Shown here piece by piece: positions 49,916 to 60,890 of a DNA stretch of 64,000 bases. Position 1 is the stretch's first letter, and every line of letters begins with the position of its first letter. Under the pieces are notes generated by a model, which had not been told where the DNA came from, ran no database searches, and worked only from the letters and a program-made list of their open reading frames with translations. A program made the position numbers and the translations under genes. Source of the stretch: Anastatus disparis (lineage: Eukaryota > Arthropoda > Insecta > Hymenoptera > Eupelmidae); contig JAFFSR010000090.1 in assembly GCA_017163975.1 (NCBI GenBank), forward strand, positions 565,501-629,500, given 5' to 3'.

Positions 49916-51193
49916 AGAAGTATAACAATGCCTGACTTTAATTGCCTTATACATTTATATACATAAATCATATTTAGCGATGATAAATTGTAAAAGTCAT
50001 TTTGATTTTTCTTCACAAATTTGAATTTTTATAACACTTATTAAGAAATTAGCATGGATACCTTTATTATTTTGTTCTATTGATACGAACTAAATAACTT
50101 TTTTATGAAAGAACACTTATTATGTATTTGGTAGTGTGTCACCCAATTTAACTCAGCATCATTACCAAAATATTCCTTAACAGGTTCATTTGTTAAAATT
50201 GCTGAAAAAATATTAAAACATAAATTATCTATTTTATTGAATATTTATAATATATAATATTTGGAATATTGATTTTGATTTACATTTGCCAAGTTAAAAA
50301 GTTGAATGAATTTTACATTTCACCACTGAGAATGATAAAGCTGTAATGTCGTGAAATTCGTGATGTTTTCGATGCCCGTCCCGATAATATTACATATTTT
50401 TTTCATCAAAAATAAAAATTTTTAAATAATTTAAAAGTATATGTTGAAAATTCTTGAAATCCATTCATTTAATGATTATTTTAAATATTTTAAGGAACAT
50501 TTTAATCCTTTGACTATCTTGGCATTTATTTTAATAAAGTTACCATATGAAAATTTTAACCATGGCAATTAAAAGGTTATTAATTGACTACTTTTTGTAG
50601 CTGTTTATAAAAAAATATTCTAAAACTATTTTTTTAATTTTAAAAAATAGTTCTGAAATCTAGAAAATAACAAAATTAATAGCTTCTATAATGTAACATT
50701 TTTTTTTTATAAACTGTAAGAATAGCTAAACACAATATGTTGTTGAGGTATACTTCATTATATCATTTTAATTTTTATATTAATACAGAATAAAATATAT
50801 ATTAACCTTCTTGAGATCAAATAAACTCATTTTTTACAAATGTAGGTTGTATTTGTAACATTTAAAGTTTTAATAAATTGGTAGCAGAATATTCCTTAGT
50901 TTTTTAACAAACGATTTCGCAAATAAATTGTCCGTGATTCAGCCTTTTGGCGCTTCGTTCATTTGGCCCAGAAATGCTAAGACATATTCAATTACTCCAT
51001 TCTAAATATTTCAAATTTCTTACCTTCATTTTTAATTTAATTTTCAACCTATATTTAAAAAAAATATACAAAGCAAGGTTCATAATTAAATCCGAATTTA
51101 AATTTTACATTTAAATTTTGTTTTTCAAAAATATCCAACAAGCAGTATGAAATGCCCTTAATTTCATGTATTACTTAAGCTTTACCTAATTTC
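49916..51193. other. AT-rich loop sequence
   Basis: No gene, RNA or strong repeat recognised in this 1.3-kb stretch. Confidence 0.45.
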
Positions 51194-51207
51194 CACACTT
51201 TTTATTT

Positions 51208-51412
51208 ATTTATTTTTTTTTATTTTATCTAACGTCGCAGTATTTATGCTATTATTGCAATGCTAATAAGCGACGGAAGTCGTCAGTGTGCTTGTGAACA
51301 AAGCATATGTAAGGTACAGAGGTGCTTGTGTCAATCGGCCGAGAGCGGGATTCGAACTTGGGATCTCGAGATTACGAATCCATTGCTCTACCAAGTGAGC
51401 CACTGACAACCT
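51208..51412 (-). mobile_element. tRNA-derived SINE with 14-bp target duplication
   Basis: On the minus strand: AGGTTGTCAGTGGCTCACTT, A-box-like TGGCTCACTTGG, B-box-like AGTTCGAATCCC, a body of ~100 bases and an A-rich tail (AAAATAAAAAAAAATAAAT). CACACTTTTTATTT occurs exactly on both sides (51194-51207 and 51413-51426). The head differs from the SINE at 34211. Confidence 0.85.
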
Positions 51413-51426
51413 CACACTTTTTATTT

Positions 51427-51775
51427 TATTTACATATGTCCAGACTAATTTATTTGTTAGATTTTACCTAACCTCACATTCCTATCGCATCAAAAACTCA
51501 AAAATGTTTTTTTAAAAATATTTTCTTATACCTTACATTAAATTCCAACATTCATCACCATACCACATACCAACAAAACTTAACTGTAACACATAAACTT
51601 TAACATTTTTACAACCTAGCCAGTTCTTTCTTATACCTTTCCCTCATAATGTTCCTTCCTTGACTCCGCAGTAATATCCCACGATTTCGTAAACTTCATT
51701 TCCAAACCTTTCAAAATAATCCCAAATAGTATTATTCAGCCCAACCCAACCGTACTCTCTAATTTTCCTTTATAC
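51427..51775. other. pyrimidine-rich, G-poor sequence
   Basis: Plus strand is rich in C and T with little G (CCAACCCAACC, CCTTTCCCTC), a skew that continues to about 52950 beyond the MITE at 51780-52149. Could be the 3' part of a retroelement on the minus strand; no frame supports this. Confidence 0.3.
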
Positions 51776-51779
51776 TTAA

Positions 51780-52149
51780 GAGGAGGTCGCGTATCTTTTC
51801 TAATCAAAGAAATGATTTTTTCACAAAAACTAATAATTTTAGCAAAAAATGAAGAGAAAGCCGCATCTGGTATCGAAAAAAGCAATGTTTTCTTTAAGAA
51901 AAAATTAATTTTATTGCTTCGTTCTCAAGAAAACCTTGAAAAACCAAATTGTCCACCCTAACCTCTATGATTTAAGTTTTTCAAGGTTTTCTTGAAAACG
52001 AAGCAATAAAATTAATTCTTTCTTATCAAAGAAAATATTACTTTTTTGATACGAGATGCGGCTTTCTCTTCATTTTTTGCTAAAATTATTAGTTTCTGTA
52101 AAAAACTCAATTTTTTGATTAGAAAAGGACAGAGATACGTGACCTCCTC
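51780..52149. mobile_element. TTAA-flanked palindromic MITE, copy 2 (complete)
   Basis: TTAA at 51776-51779 and 52150-52153. TIRs of ~180 bp begin GAGGAGGTCGCGTATCT and GAGGAGGTCACGTATCT and include ATGCGGCTTTCTCTTCATTT. The right two thirds equal bases 1-240. Confidence 0.9.
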
Positions 52150-52153
52150 TTAA

Positions 52154-53250
52154 AGTGTATACACATACATAACCTAATAAATCTATGCTCTCTGTTCTGC
52201 GCCTATCAAACCTCACTTTCCCTTCCTTATCTAGTGTACAAACTTTATCTATCCCACTTTATTCTTTATTATAACCTATCCTACCTTTTTATTGTCCATC
52301 TTTATTTTATTTCATAATATTTTTGTCCTGCCTTATTCCAACAGTTCTTTTTACATTAAAACAAATTTTCTATACACTATTAAACTATAACCTCACCTTA
52401 TTTTATCTCATCTCCCTATTTGTACTTTGCTTTTAACAGTTTTCATACACAAAACCCTATGCTAATATCTCGCTCATATACCACTCAGACTCACACCACA
52501 CTTATGAACGCACAATAATCACTAATAACAACTCGCGTTTTACATTTCTAAGTCCCGTATAAATTTTGCATTCTTTCATCATCGCCCTTGATTTATTTTT
52601 CCTCGTTCTTAATTCTTCTTTTCTCCATCGTTGGCCGTTTACTATATATCCTGCCTTGTTTCTGTCCCGCTCTTATTATAGGCCATGACATCCTATGTGC
52701 CTCTCTTTCTAACTCTCTAACCGACTGGAGTAACTATATCTTTGTGTCCCACTTGCTTGACTAACTGATCATTTAAAAATCTTTAAAGTTTTTTTCTGTT
52801 TCTTCTTTATGTGATCCACATGACCACCACTTTTTCTTTTTAACTCTCGTGTCACCTTTTCTTAGTTTCCCTTAACCATAATACTTTCTCTACAAAAACT
52901 GCCATTATATGATTGTTTATAAGTATCGCCTGTCCTTTTTTTTATTTAAGTTGTGATTATTTAACGATATTCTTGTTAAACTTAAATGCATAAGCTCTTT
53001 CTAAGAACTGCAACAGCTTTCATTAGATATATTGTATTCTTAGTAAACATATTTTCACTTTGAAGTTGATGAGATCTGTTGTATATGTTCTAATCTGCTG
53101 ATTTTATGTGTATATTTCTTTACACAGACTATGTTTATGTAAGGGAATGAATATATACAATAAGCAGAGTATCAACAGTACAGATTGTATACAATCTGTA
53201 CACAGTTTTTACACAATCTATATTAATAGGTACATGAAAAAACCCTCTAC
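52154..53250. other. pyrimidine-rich sequence, no gene recognised
   Basis: Continues the C/T-rich composition. No frame or RNA structure is convincing. A short palindrome ACAGATTGTATACAATCTGT lies at about 53179-53198. Confidence 0.35.
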
Positions 53251-53660
53251 GGCTATGCTGAAGTAGCGAGTTGTTGGTGTAAGATGAGAGGAAAAAAACC
53301 TTTTTTCTGTGATTAAAAACTATTTCAGCCTCTAAGAATAGACATCCAAATTTTAATTTTCGCCCTGAGTGTAGATTTAGCACATAGTTAACCAAGGGAG
53401 TAAAATAGCTGATTTTTGCCCGAGTGGAGTTTGATGCCCGAGTGAAGCGAGGTCGACAATAAAGACGAGGGCAAAAACACCTTCACTTCTGTGAATAATA
53501 TATTACTTTTTATGCAGGTAGGGCGTCAATTCAGCTAAATTAAATATAAATTCATTAATAAAGGACGGGGTTCAGGGGCGAAGCCTCTTATGGAGGTCAG
53601 GGGGCAAGGCGGCATTAGGGAGTTTAGAAGGCAGAGCCTCCCAACAATAAAATAGTATAT
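53250..53660. repeat. module with TTAACCAAGGGAGTAAAATAG and CCCGAGTGAAGCGAGG
   Basis: Shares CTAAGAATAGA, CCTGAGTG, TTAACCAAGGGAGTAAAATAG and GGGCGT blocks with 55420-55600 in the right arm, in the same orientation, so it is another copy of that component. Confidence 0.6.
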
Positions 53661-53667
53661 TATTCAC

Positions 53668-53744
53668 CAAGAGAGTTCAGTAAGCAAAGTAGGCCCTGTG
53701 TGTTAGTTATACACACAAGGCCTGCTTTGCTTACTGCACTCTTG
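53668..53744. other. 77-nt imperfect hairpin, pre-miRNA-sized
   Basis: Stem arms CAGTAAGCAAAGTAGGCC and GGCCTGCTTTGCTTACTG extend to about 33 pairs with a few mismatches and a ~10-nt loop. The size and imperfect pairing suit a small hairpin RNA, but a short MITE is equally possible. Confidence 0.35.
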
Positions 53745-54789
53745 AGGTGTATATACAACTTATCACTACATCAGGCGGAAAGTGCATTAGAAAATTGTCG
53801 AATTAATAATTTATTATCGCGCACTAACATTAATTCACAATACTCCGCGAATGATAATTCCTTGCACGCACAAATACCAGCAAACAAAACTTGCATAAAC
53901 AATTACTAATTTTTCATGAGATTTCCCTAAAAAAATAAGTAAAAAAAAATTTTTTCCCCAAAACTTATTGGTCACTAAATATATGTATTCTAGACTAAAA
54001 ACGAAACATTTTTTCTTTAATACAAAATTTTCTATCTTTCTTAGTTTATGAGATAATCATGGTTGAAAAAATAGGTCTTTTTTTCGAAAAATCACCATAA
54101 CTGTGGTTCAAAAAGTCATATAGACATTTTACTCAGCTAATTTTAAAGAGGACTATTAGAGTTTTAAAACCCATTTAGTTTTTTTTCGATATCATAATTT
54201 CCATAAAAATGGCATTCATTTTTATTTGGGCAAAAAAAATAAGTAAAAAAAAATTTTTTTTACATTGCTATAAGCAATTGGAAAATGACTTTTTTCATAC
54301 CGGACTTACTTTAAAGATTTTTTATCAATCTCTCAAACGCCGTTTGGATTTTGAAGATGCGATCATTAGTTCCAGAGATATAAAACTTTTTATTTAAATT
54401 ATATATATAAAAACAAATGCGTTGTCTCTTGTATTTTTTATGTATAAATGTACTGACTAATGTTATTTTTGTATCTTGTACCTTTTAAAGTGTAAAGCCC
54501 AATATACTAACAAAACTGAACAAACTCGAATACGAAAGTCAGCTGGTTAACTCGAACATGAAATACGTATTAGAAATAACTACTAGCGTGCCGAGAGTTA
54601 TATAAATCAAAGTTCTCATTCTGACCACTTCATTTATTTACATATAGTATTCCGGCGCTAGCAGCGTCTTCGCTATAAGAACATGAAACAGAGAGTATAC
54701 GTAGATGGGCTAAAACTTAAAATTCGGTAGTATTTTAGGCTGAGTTTAAAGGGAGTACACTACTCACTTAACGCCTGGTGTAGTGAAAA
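53745..54789. other. loop sequence without recognised gene
   Basis: AT-rich; contains a diverged duplication of ATAAGTAAAAAAAAATTTTT (53936, 54238). No ORF with domain character. Confidence 0.4.
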
Positions 54790-57450
54790 AATATCTTAAA
54801 AATCTAAAATCAACTCATCGACCCATCTACTTATGTACCCATCAACTTGTTGAAATATTAACCTATCAACCTATTGATTTATTAAATAATTAATCCATCG
54901 ACCCATGAACCCCTCGATCCATGGACCTATTTGCTCATCGACCTATTGAATTACTGACCTATCAATCCATTAAACTATCGATCTATCGATCTATCAATCT
55001 ATTGACTCATCGCTTGATTAATCCATCGATAAAGTCATATATCCACCCATCAATGAATTTATCTACCCACCCATCAGCCCATTATTCCATCGAAAAATTC
55101 ATTTATCCGCTCATTAAAAAATTTATGTATCCGCCCATCAAGCCATCGACAAATTCATCCATTAATCCATCGACATGATTATTTATCCACCCATCGACCC
55201 ATCGACACATTTATCGATTCACCCACCGAACCATGGGCCCTCATTTCATCGTCCCATACGTCCACCTATAAATTCATTAACCTGTGTACCCATCACTCAA
55301 TTTATACATTAACTTATCTACCATTCAGTATAGCTCTAAGATATGACACGTAAATTTCCTATTTGAAACAGGGTAAAAATCAATCACGCTTATCAGAAAA
55401 CTACGTTTTTGCCCTTGGGTAAAAAAAAGCTATTTTAGCTTCTAAGAATAGAAATCAAAAATTAAATTCTACGTCCTGAGTGCCAAAATAGTACATTGTT
55501 AATCAAGGGAGTAAAATAGGTGAATTTTGCCCGAGTCAGAAAAAACTTCACTTCCGTGGTTAACGTATTAATTTTTTATACATGAAGGGCGTGTGACGCA
55601 GCCTCATTGAATAGAAATTCATTAATCAAACATAAATGTCACGACATTAATATATGATGACATCAAAATGAATATAGGAAAATAAGACTGTCCATTTTGC
55701 CTGGGTATAAGGCAGTCGAGGTCGAAAGCATAGCAGGGTTTAGAGGGGAGCTTCTAATAGAAGTGCAAAAAATAAAAAAAATTATTTAAAAATCATTTCA
55801 ATAAAAAAAATTAATGAAATTGACGATCAACCCATTAACCGAATTAGCGACTTTATCTATCCACCCATCAAACCACCGACAACTTTATCCGTGTGCCTGT
55901 CAACTTATCGAAAAATATATCAAGTTCCCATGGAACTATCAAAAAATTTATCTTATTACCTATCGGCACATGAACCCATCGCCAAATTTATCTGCTCAAC
56001 TATTGACGCATCAATTGATCAACATAATTATTTACTCGCACATTAGCCCGTCAATATACTCATCTATTTGCTCATTGGTCCATCAACCCATGCATGAATT
56101 CATTTATCCGCTTATTAGCCCATGAACCCATTGCCCAATTTATCTATCCACGCATCAGCCTATCAATTCATTGATAAAATCATCTATCCGCTCATTGACC
56201 TATAAATCCATCCACAAATTTATCCATCTGCCCATTAACCCATCGATAAATCCATTTATCCATTTATTGGTTCATCAATCCATTGACAAATTCATCCATC
56301 CCCCATCAATTCATCGACATATTTATTTATTGACCCATCGACTTAAATATTTATCTGCTCATCAGCCCATCAACCGATCAATCTATCTGCCCCTCGGACC
56401 ATGAATCCATTGACAAATTTATCTATTCACCCATCAGTCCATCAATTCATCGACATAATTATTTTTCCGCTCATCAGCCCATCAACAAATTTGTCTATTC
56501 GCTTATCGGCCCATTAACTATTCCATGAGTTGATCTATTCACTCATTAGCACATTAACCCTTCGATGAATTCATCTATCCACCCATCGGCCCACTAACCC
56601 CTTGACATATTTATTCACTCTTCCATGGGCCCATAAATCCATCGACAAATTCATCCAGCTGCCTATCAACTTATTAACGAATTCATTTATCCATCCATCG
56701 GCTCACCAAGCCATTGACAAATTCATCTACGCGCTCATTGGCCCATGAATCCATCGACAAGTTCATTTATCTGTGCATCAACCCATCATCAAATTCATTT
56801 ATCCACCTATCGTCCATCAATTTATTGACTAAGTTATCCATCTGCCCATCGGTCCATCAATCTATCGATATATTAATTTGTTGAACCGTTGTTATATAGT
56901 ATATTTTGGTACTAGTGCGATAAAGTGATTTTTTACTCGTGTGGCGCCCGAGCGAAGCGAGGGTGAAAAGGTCACACGAGTAAGAAATCACTTTCTCGCA
57001 CGAGTATCGAACACTATTTTTTGACACGACGTGTGAGAAGCTCCATTTTCGCACGTGTCACTTTGTACAGCGTGCGTGAAATCGAGCTTATCGCACGGAG
57101 TGTCGAAAAATATTTATCTGACCATCGACTCATCAATGAATTCATCCATCGACAATCGATTGACAAATTCATCTATTCGCCCATCGGTTTATAAACCCAT
57201 TGACTTAATTATTTATCCGCTCATCAACCCATCAATAAATTCATCTATTCGCTCATTGGCCCATTAACCCATTTATGAATTCATATAACCACCCATTAAC
57301 GCATTAACAACTTCATCTTTTCGCCTATCGGCTCATAAATTCAGTGAAACATTAAATTATCGACCCATTGACATAAATTTTTATCCATCCATCAACCCAT
57401 CAATGGATGGATCGATTGATATATTTTTTTATGATACGGGAAAAAAATCA
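54790..57450. repeat. expanded ATCGACCCATCAA satellite, right arm
   Basis: Degenerate units around CATCGACAAATTCATCTATC and CGCCCATCGGCCCATCAA over ~2.6 kb, interrupted by a non-satellite module at 55340-55810 and by a hairpin insertion at 56895-57115. The opposite arm has only ~0.6 kb. Several 60-100-codon ORFs rich in His, Pro and Ser are artefacts. Confidence 0.85.
56895..57115. mobile_element. hairpin insertion in satellite with CCCGAGCGAAGCGAGGG loop
   Basis: AAAGTGATTTTTTACTCGTG and CACGAGTAAGAAATCACTTT form a stem around GCGCCCGAGCGAAGCGAGGG. A second inverted pair (CGCACGTGTC ... and GTGCGTGAAATCGAG) follows. It breaks the ACCCATC satellite on both sides. Confidence 0.6.
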
Positions 57451-57904
57451 ATCCGCTTATAAGAAAACACATAGTATACACACCACGGGAAGTAAAATGG
57501 CGATCCCATAGGATATGTTTGCCACCCTCGCCTCCGTCGCAAGTCGCAATTTACATGTGCTACAGATTCGCCAGTTCTTCACTTCCCTAGATGTGTAATA
57601 TACTATTTCCCTCGATGAGCGAAAACCTATTTTCGGCGCCTGTTTTGAGTTAGCAAAAGAGGCACCTAAAATTGGATTCCTCTTATCTTGTTGGGAAAAA
57701 TTCCATACCTCACTCGTAGCAAAATAGGTCCCCCACTCATCTTTTTTGTCACCCTTGCTACGCTCGAGTGACAAAACAATTCGTGAGGGGATGACCTATT
57801 TTGCTCACTGGTAGAGTAATGTAATAGATCTCGTGTGAATGAGAACTAATTAAGATAGGATTATATGATCGAGTAATTCAAGTTACTCTAGTAACTGGAG
57901 TCAT

Positions 57905-58075
57905 TCAAGTAACTTGAGTGATTCAAGTAACTTGAGTGATTCAAGTAACTTGAGTGATTCAAGTAACTTGAGTAATTCAAGTAACTTGAGTGATTCAAGT
58001 AACTTGAGTAATTCAAGTAACTTGAGTGATTCAAGTAACTTGAGTCATTTAAATAACTCGAATACTCGAGTAGAT
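57905..58075. repeat. 18-bp AGTAACTTGAGTGATTCA tandem array
   Basis: About eight to nine near-identical units; the mirrored arm at 47300-47400 has fewer, more diverged units. The Ser/Asn/Leu ORF is an artefact. Confidence 0.9.
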
Positions 58076-58751
58076 CATATTATTTCGAGAAACTCAATAA
58101 ATACGAGTAGCTCAGAAAGTTCGAGATAATACTCGACTCGACTCGACGAGCCCGAGTCGAGTCGATTATTATCTTGAGTATTAACAAACAAATGATATTG
58201 TGTACAATAATAATGTGTAGGATTGTGAATAATCTTTAGTGTAAAATAAATAAACTTATTTTTTTTAAATATTTGTTCTTGTGCACAATAAAAATCTTAT
58301 TTTTTTCAATATTCGATCTTGTGCACAATAATCATCTGTATAATTTTATTCAAGCAGGGCGCACAATCTTATGTGCTCAATTTAATTAAATTTTATTTTA
58401 TTATGTTATAATAAATGAAATCTTTTAATAATTCGTGAAAAAAATATTGGTTTTTCTTTCGGTGTACAATTATTATTGTGTAAAATAATTGCGTGCACAA
58501 CTCGTACATTGCCTGAAAAAGTTATATACGTGTTTTCAATTTATAGTATTTTGAGGCTAGTTTTGTCAACTTTGATATCTAATTTGTGATCTAAGTTCAT
58601 AAAAAAATAACAGCTCCAAAGGATTTTTTATTTTAATTAAAATGATTGTACTAATACAGCTAAGGTCAAAATTAGTCAAAATTTAAAGAACAAAATAAAT
58701 TAAAAAATAATAAATATTTTGTTAAAATTTTTTAAATTAAATAAAATATAT

Positions 58752-58999
58752 GGGAGATCCCATGTGAGATCACATATGAGATAGTACACGAGATTGCATA
58801 TTAGGTTTTATATGAAATCGCCTATGAGATCGCATATGAAATCGAATATATATTCGTTGAATTTTTAAAATAAAATAAATATATATGCGATCTGACATGA
58901 GATCTCATATATATTGATTTTATTTTCAAAATTCAACAAATATATATGAGATTTCATATAAGATCTCACATAAGAGTTCATATAATATTTTCAGTAGGG
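58752..58999. mobile_element. GAGATC palindrome element, right end TTTTCAGTAGGG
   Basis: Units such as GAGATCCCATGTGAGATC and TATGAGATTTCATATAAGAT; ends TTTTCAGTAGGG, the inverse of the CCCTACTGAAAA start at 44950. The left end is not matched. Confidence 0.65.
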
Positions 59000-59308
59000 A
59001 TGATTTTCCTCGGCTTGTTCTTTAAATTTATACATAATTACACGCTTACGCTTACCATTTATTTAAAGCAAGTTCATACCCATAAGTAGAAGCGGTGCAA
59101 GCGCAGGGGCTAAAGCTCTTGGCTCATACTGTAGTGGATCAGAATTTTCTCTGTGAAATAGAACGAGAAGACCGAGAAAAACTGATTAAAAATTCCCCCT
59201 GGCCAATAAAAATTACATAAGTAAGGTGAAATCAAAGGTCTCAGTCCACAGCGATAAAGAGACCCACTGGCAATAAAATAGAGATGAAGATGATATCTCC
59301 AATCTCTA

Positions 59309-60533
59309 CACTGCAAATTCATGTGTGTTAATTCACACACTGATAGTGAGTACTTTTACACGTTTTAGTGTGTAAATTCTATTATGTGTGTAAAAAAACG
59401 CACTTATGTGCGTAAAAGTATTAGTACACACATTTTATGAGTAATTTTACACACATGATCTGTTTAGTGTGAAAATTTACACACATAAATGCGTAAATCT
59501 ACACATCTATGTGTTTAAAATTTATATTTGTACATTAATATATTTACTGTGATTCATTTTTATTTTACATTAGTAAAGTAGATTAATTTTCAGGTATAGT
59601 TACAGTACAACATAAATAATTTTTAATCAAAATTTTTCTAAAAATATATATTTTAATATTAAATTGTATTAGAACTACAATATTCAATATTTTAAATTTT
59701 ATATAGTCTTTTCTTTTAATTGCCTTAAGTAATTGATGGTAATATTTTATTATTTAATAAGAAGTTCAATTAAAATTTTTTATATGAAAAAAAATAATTT
59801 TATTGAATCGAATGCATCTATTAAATTAATTATATAAAATTCAGTAATCAATGTTAACCTTATCAAATAAATTATTTAATAATAAATTTTTCATATATGT
59901 TTATTTTTTTGTAAAAAAATAATTGTTTATTTGATGAAAAATTAAATTTTTAATAAATAAGAAATTAGATATTCTTTTGATAAAAAATTATTTTTTTTAT
60001 ACAAGAAAAATTATTCTACTGATCTTTATTTTTTTTAATTAATATTAATTACTCATGATTATTCTTATTTATTTAATTTAAATTTAGAACTGTTTAAAAA
60101 TAATGAAATTTTTATATTAATAAACCATAAATATAAGAAATTATCATGATTCATAACAAGCGTTCCGTAGCGTAATAGGTAGCGTCGATGCCTCGCATCC
60201 CGAAGGTCGTGAGTTCGCGCCCGAGTCAGGTCGAAAATTTTTTAAGCGTTTTTATAGGCGATATAATTTTAATAGGTTAATTCTTCACATAATTGCACAT
60301 TAAAATTAAAAAATTCCAACAGAAAAAATTGAAATACCCTCAAAAATAATTTTTAATTTTTAATGTATTTTAATCTATTACACGTTTTATACGTTTGAAT
60401 TTACACGTTTACGTGTGTTAAATTAAACATCTAAAACGAGTGATGGATTTAACACACAAAAAAGTGTGTAAAAATGGCGACAGCCGAATTACACACGTAA
60501 GTGTGTTAAAATAACACACTTAAATTTGCAGTG
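59309..60533. mobile_element. TA-flanked CACTGCAAATT fold-back element
   Basis: TA at 59307-59308 and 60534-60535. Ends CACTGCAAATTCATGTGTG and (other strand) CACTGCAAATTTAAGTGTG. Subterminal arrays of ACACACxTAAGTGTGT and TTTACACACAT occupy 59320-59520 and 60370-60525. The AT-rich middle contains a tRNA-like sequence. TA duplication suits a Tc1/mariner-type mover. Confidence 0.75.
60160..60236 (+). mobile_element. tRNA-like sequence, probable SINE head
   Basis: A-box-like TAGCGTAATAGGTAGCG and B-box-like GAGTTCGCGCCC at the right spacing, GC-rich in an AT-rich setting. Anticodon and T stems pair poorly, so it is not a working tRNA gene. No tail or target duplication is clear. Confidence 0.4.
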
Positions 60534-60549
60534 TAGTTAAAATATAAAA

Positions 60550-60890
60550 TATGCATTACTGTTTGAAATAGTTTAAAATTATTCAAAACTGTTTAAAAAT
60601 GTTTAAAACTGTTTATAACTGTTCAAAATAGTTAATAAGTGTGAAATTTGGGACATTTGAAACAGTTATAAGCAGTTTTAAACATTTTTTAACAGTTTTA
60701 AACAATACAAAATAATTCGAAACTAAAGTGAACTTTTTCTCGTATATATTATATAAATTTTAATATGTGTGAGAAAATAGTTTAAAACTGTGTAACTGTC
60801 TTAAATGTCCCAAATTTCACACTTATAAATTCTTTTAAACAGTTTTTAACAGTTTTGAACATTTTTAAACATTTCATATTTCCGCTAGGG
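60550..60890. mobile_element. GTTTAAAACTG palindrome-array fold-back
   Basis: Repeats of CTGTTTAAAAATGTTTAAAA type on both sides of a ~110-base centre; GAAATTTGGGACATTTGA is inverted as TTAAATGTCCCAAATTTCAC. Right end reads TTTCCGCTAGGG. Confidence 0.7.

Larger units (their letters stand above)
46861..58513. mobile_element. 11.65-kb fold-back element with 8-bp target duplication
   Basis: Ends GGCAATTTACGAGTTACGCA and (other strand) GGCAATGTACGAGTTGTGCA. Immediately outside, TGAAAAAG occurs at 46853-46860 and again at 58514-58521, an exact 8-bp direct repeat. Arms: 46861-48520 on the left; on the right its counterpart is split into 57700-58513 and about 54790-55660, separated by an expanded satellite block. 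Arms contain GTGCAC-rich motifs, TCGAGTAACT arrays, TGCCTCGGG/CCCGAG modules and GATGGGT/ACCCATC satellite. The 48.5-54.8 kb loop holds MITEs, a tandem array and a SINE. No transposase ORF; an 8-bp duplication would suit a hAT-like or similar mover. Confidence 0.8.

Noticed and set aside
54921..57267. Several 70-100-codon His/Pro/Ser/Ile-rich ORFs
   Set aside because: All fall in the degenerate ATCGACCCATCAA satellite.
60160..60236. Functional tRNA gene
   Set aside because: A and B boxes are present but anticodon and T stems do not pair, so it is a tRNA-derived relic.
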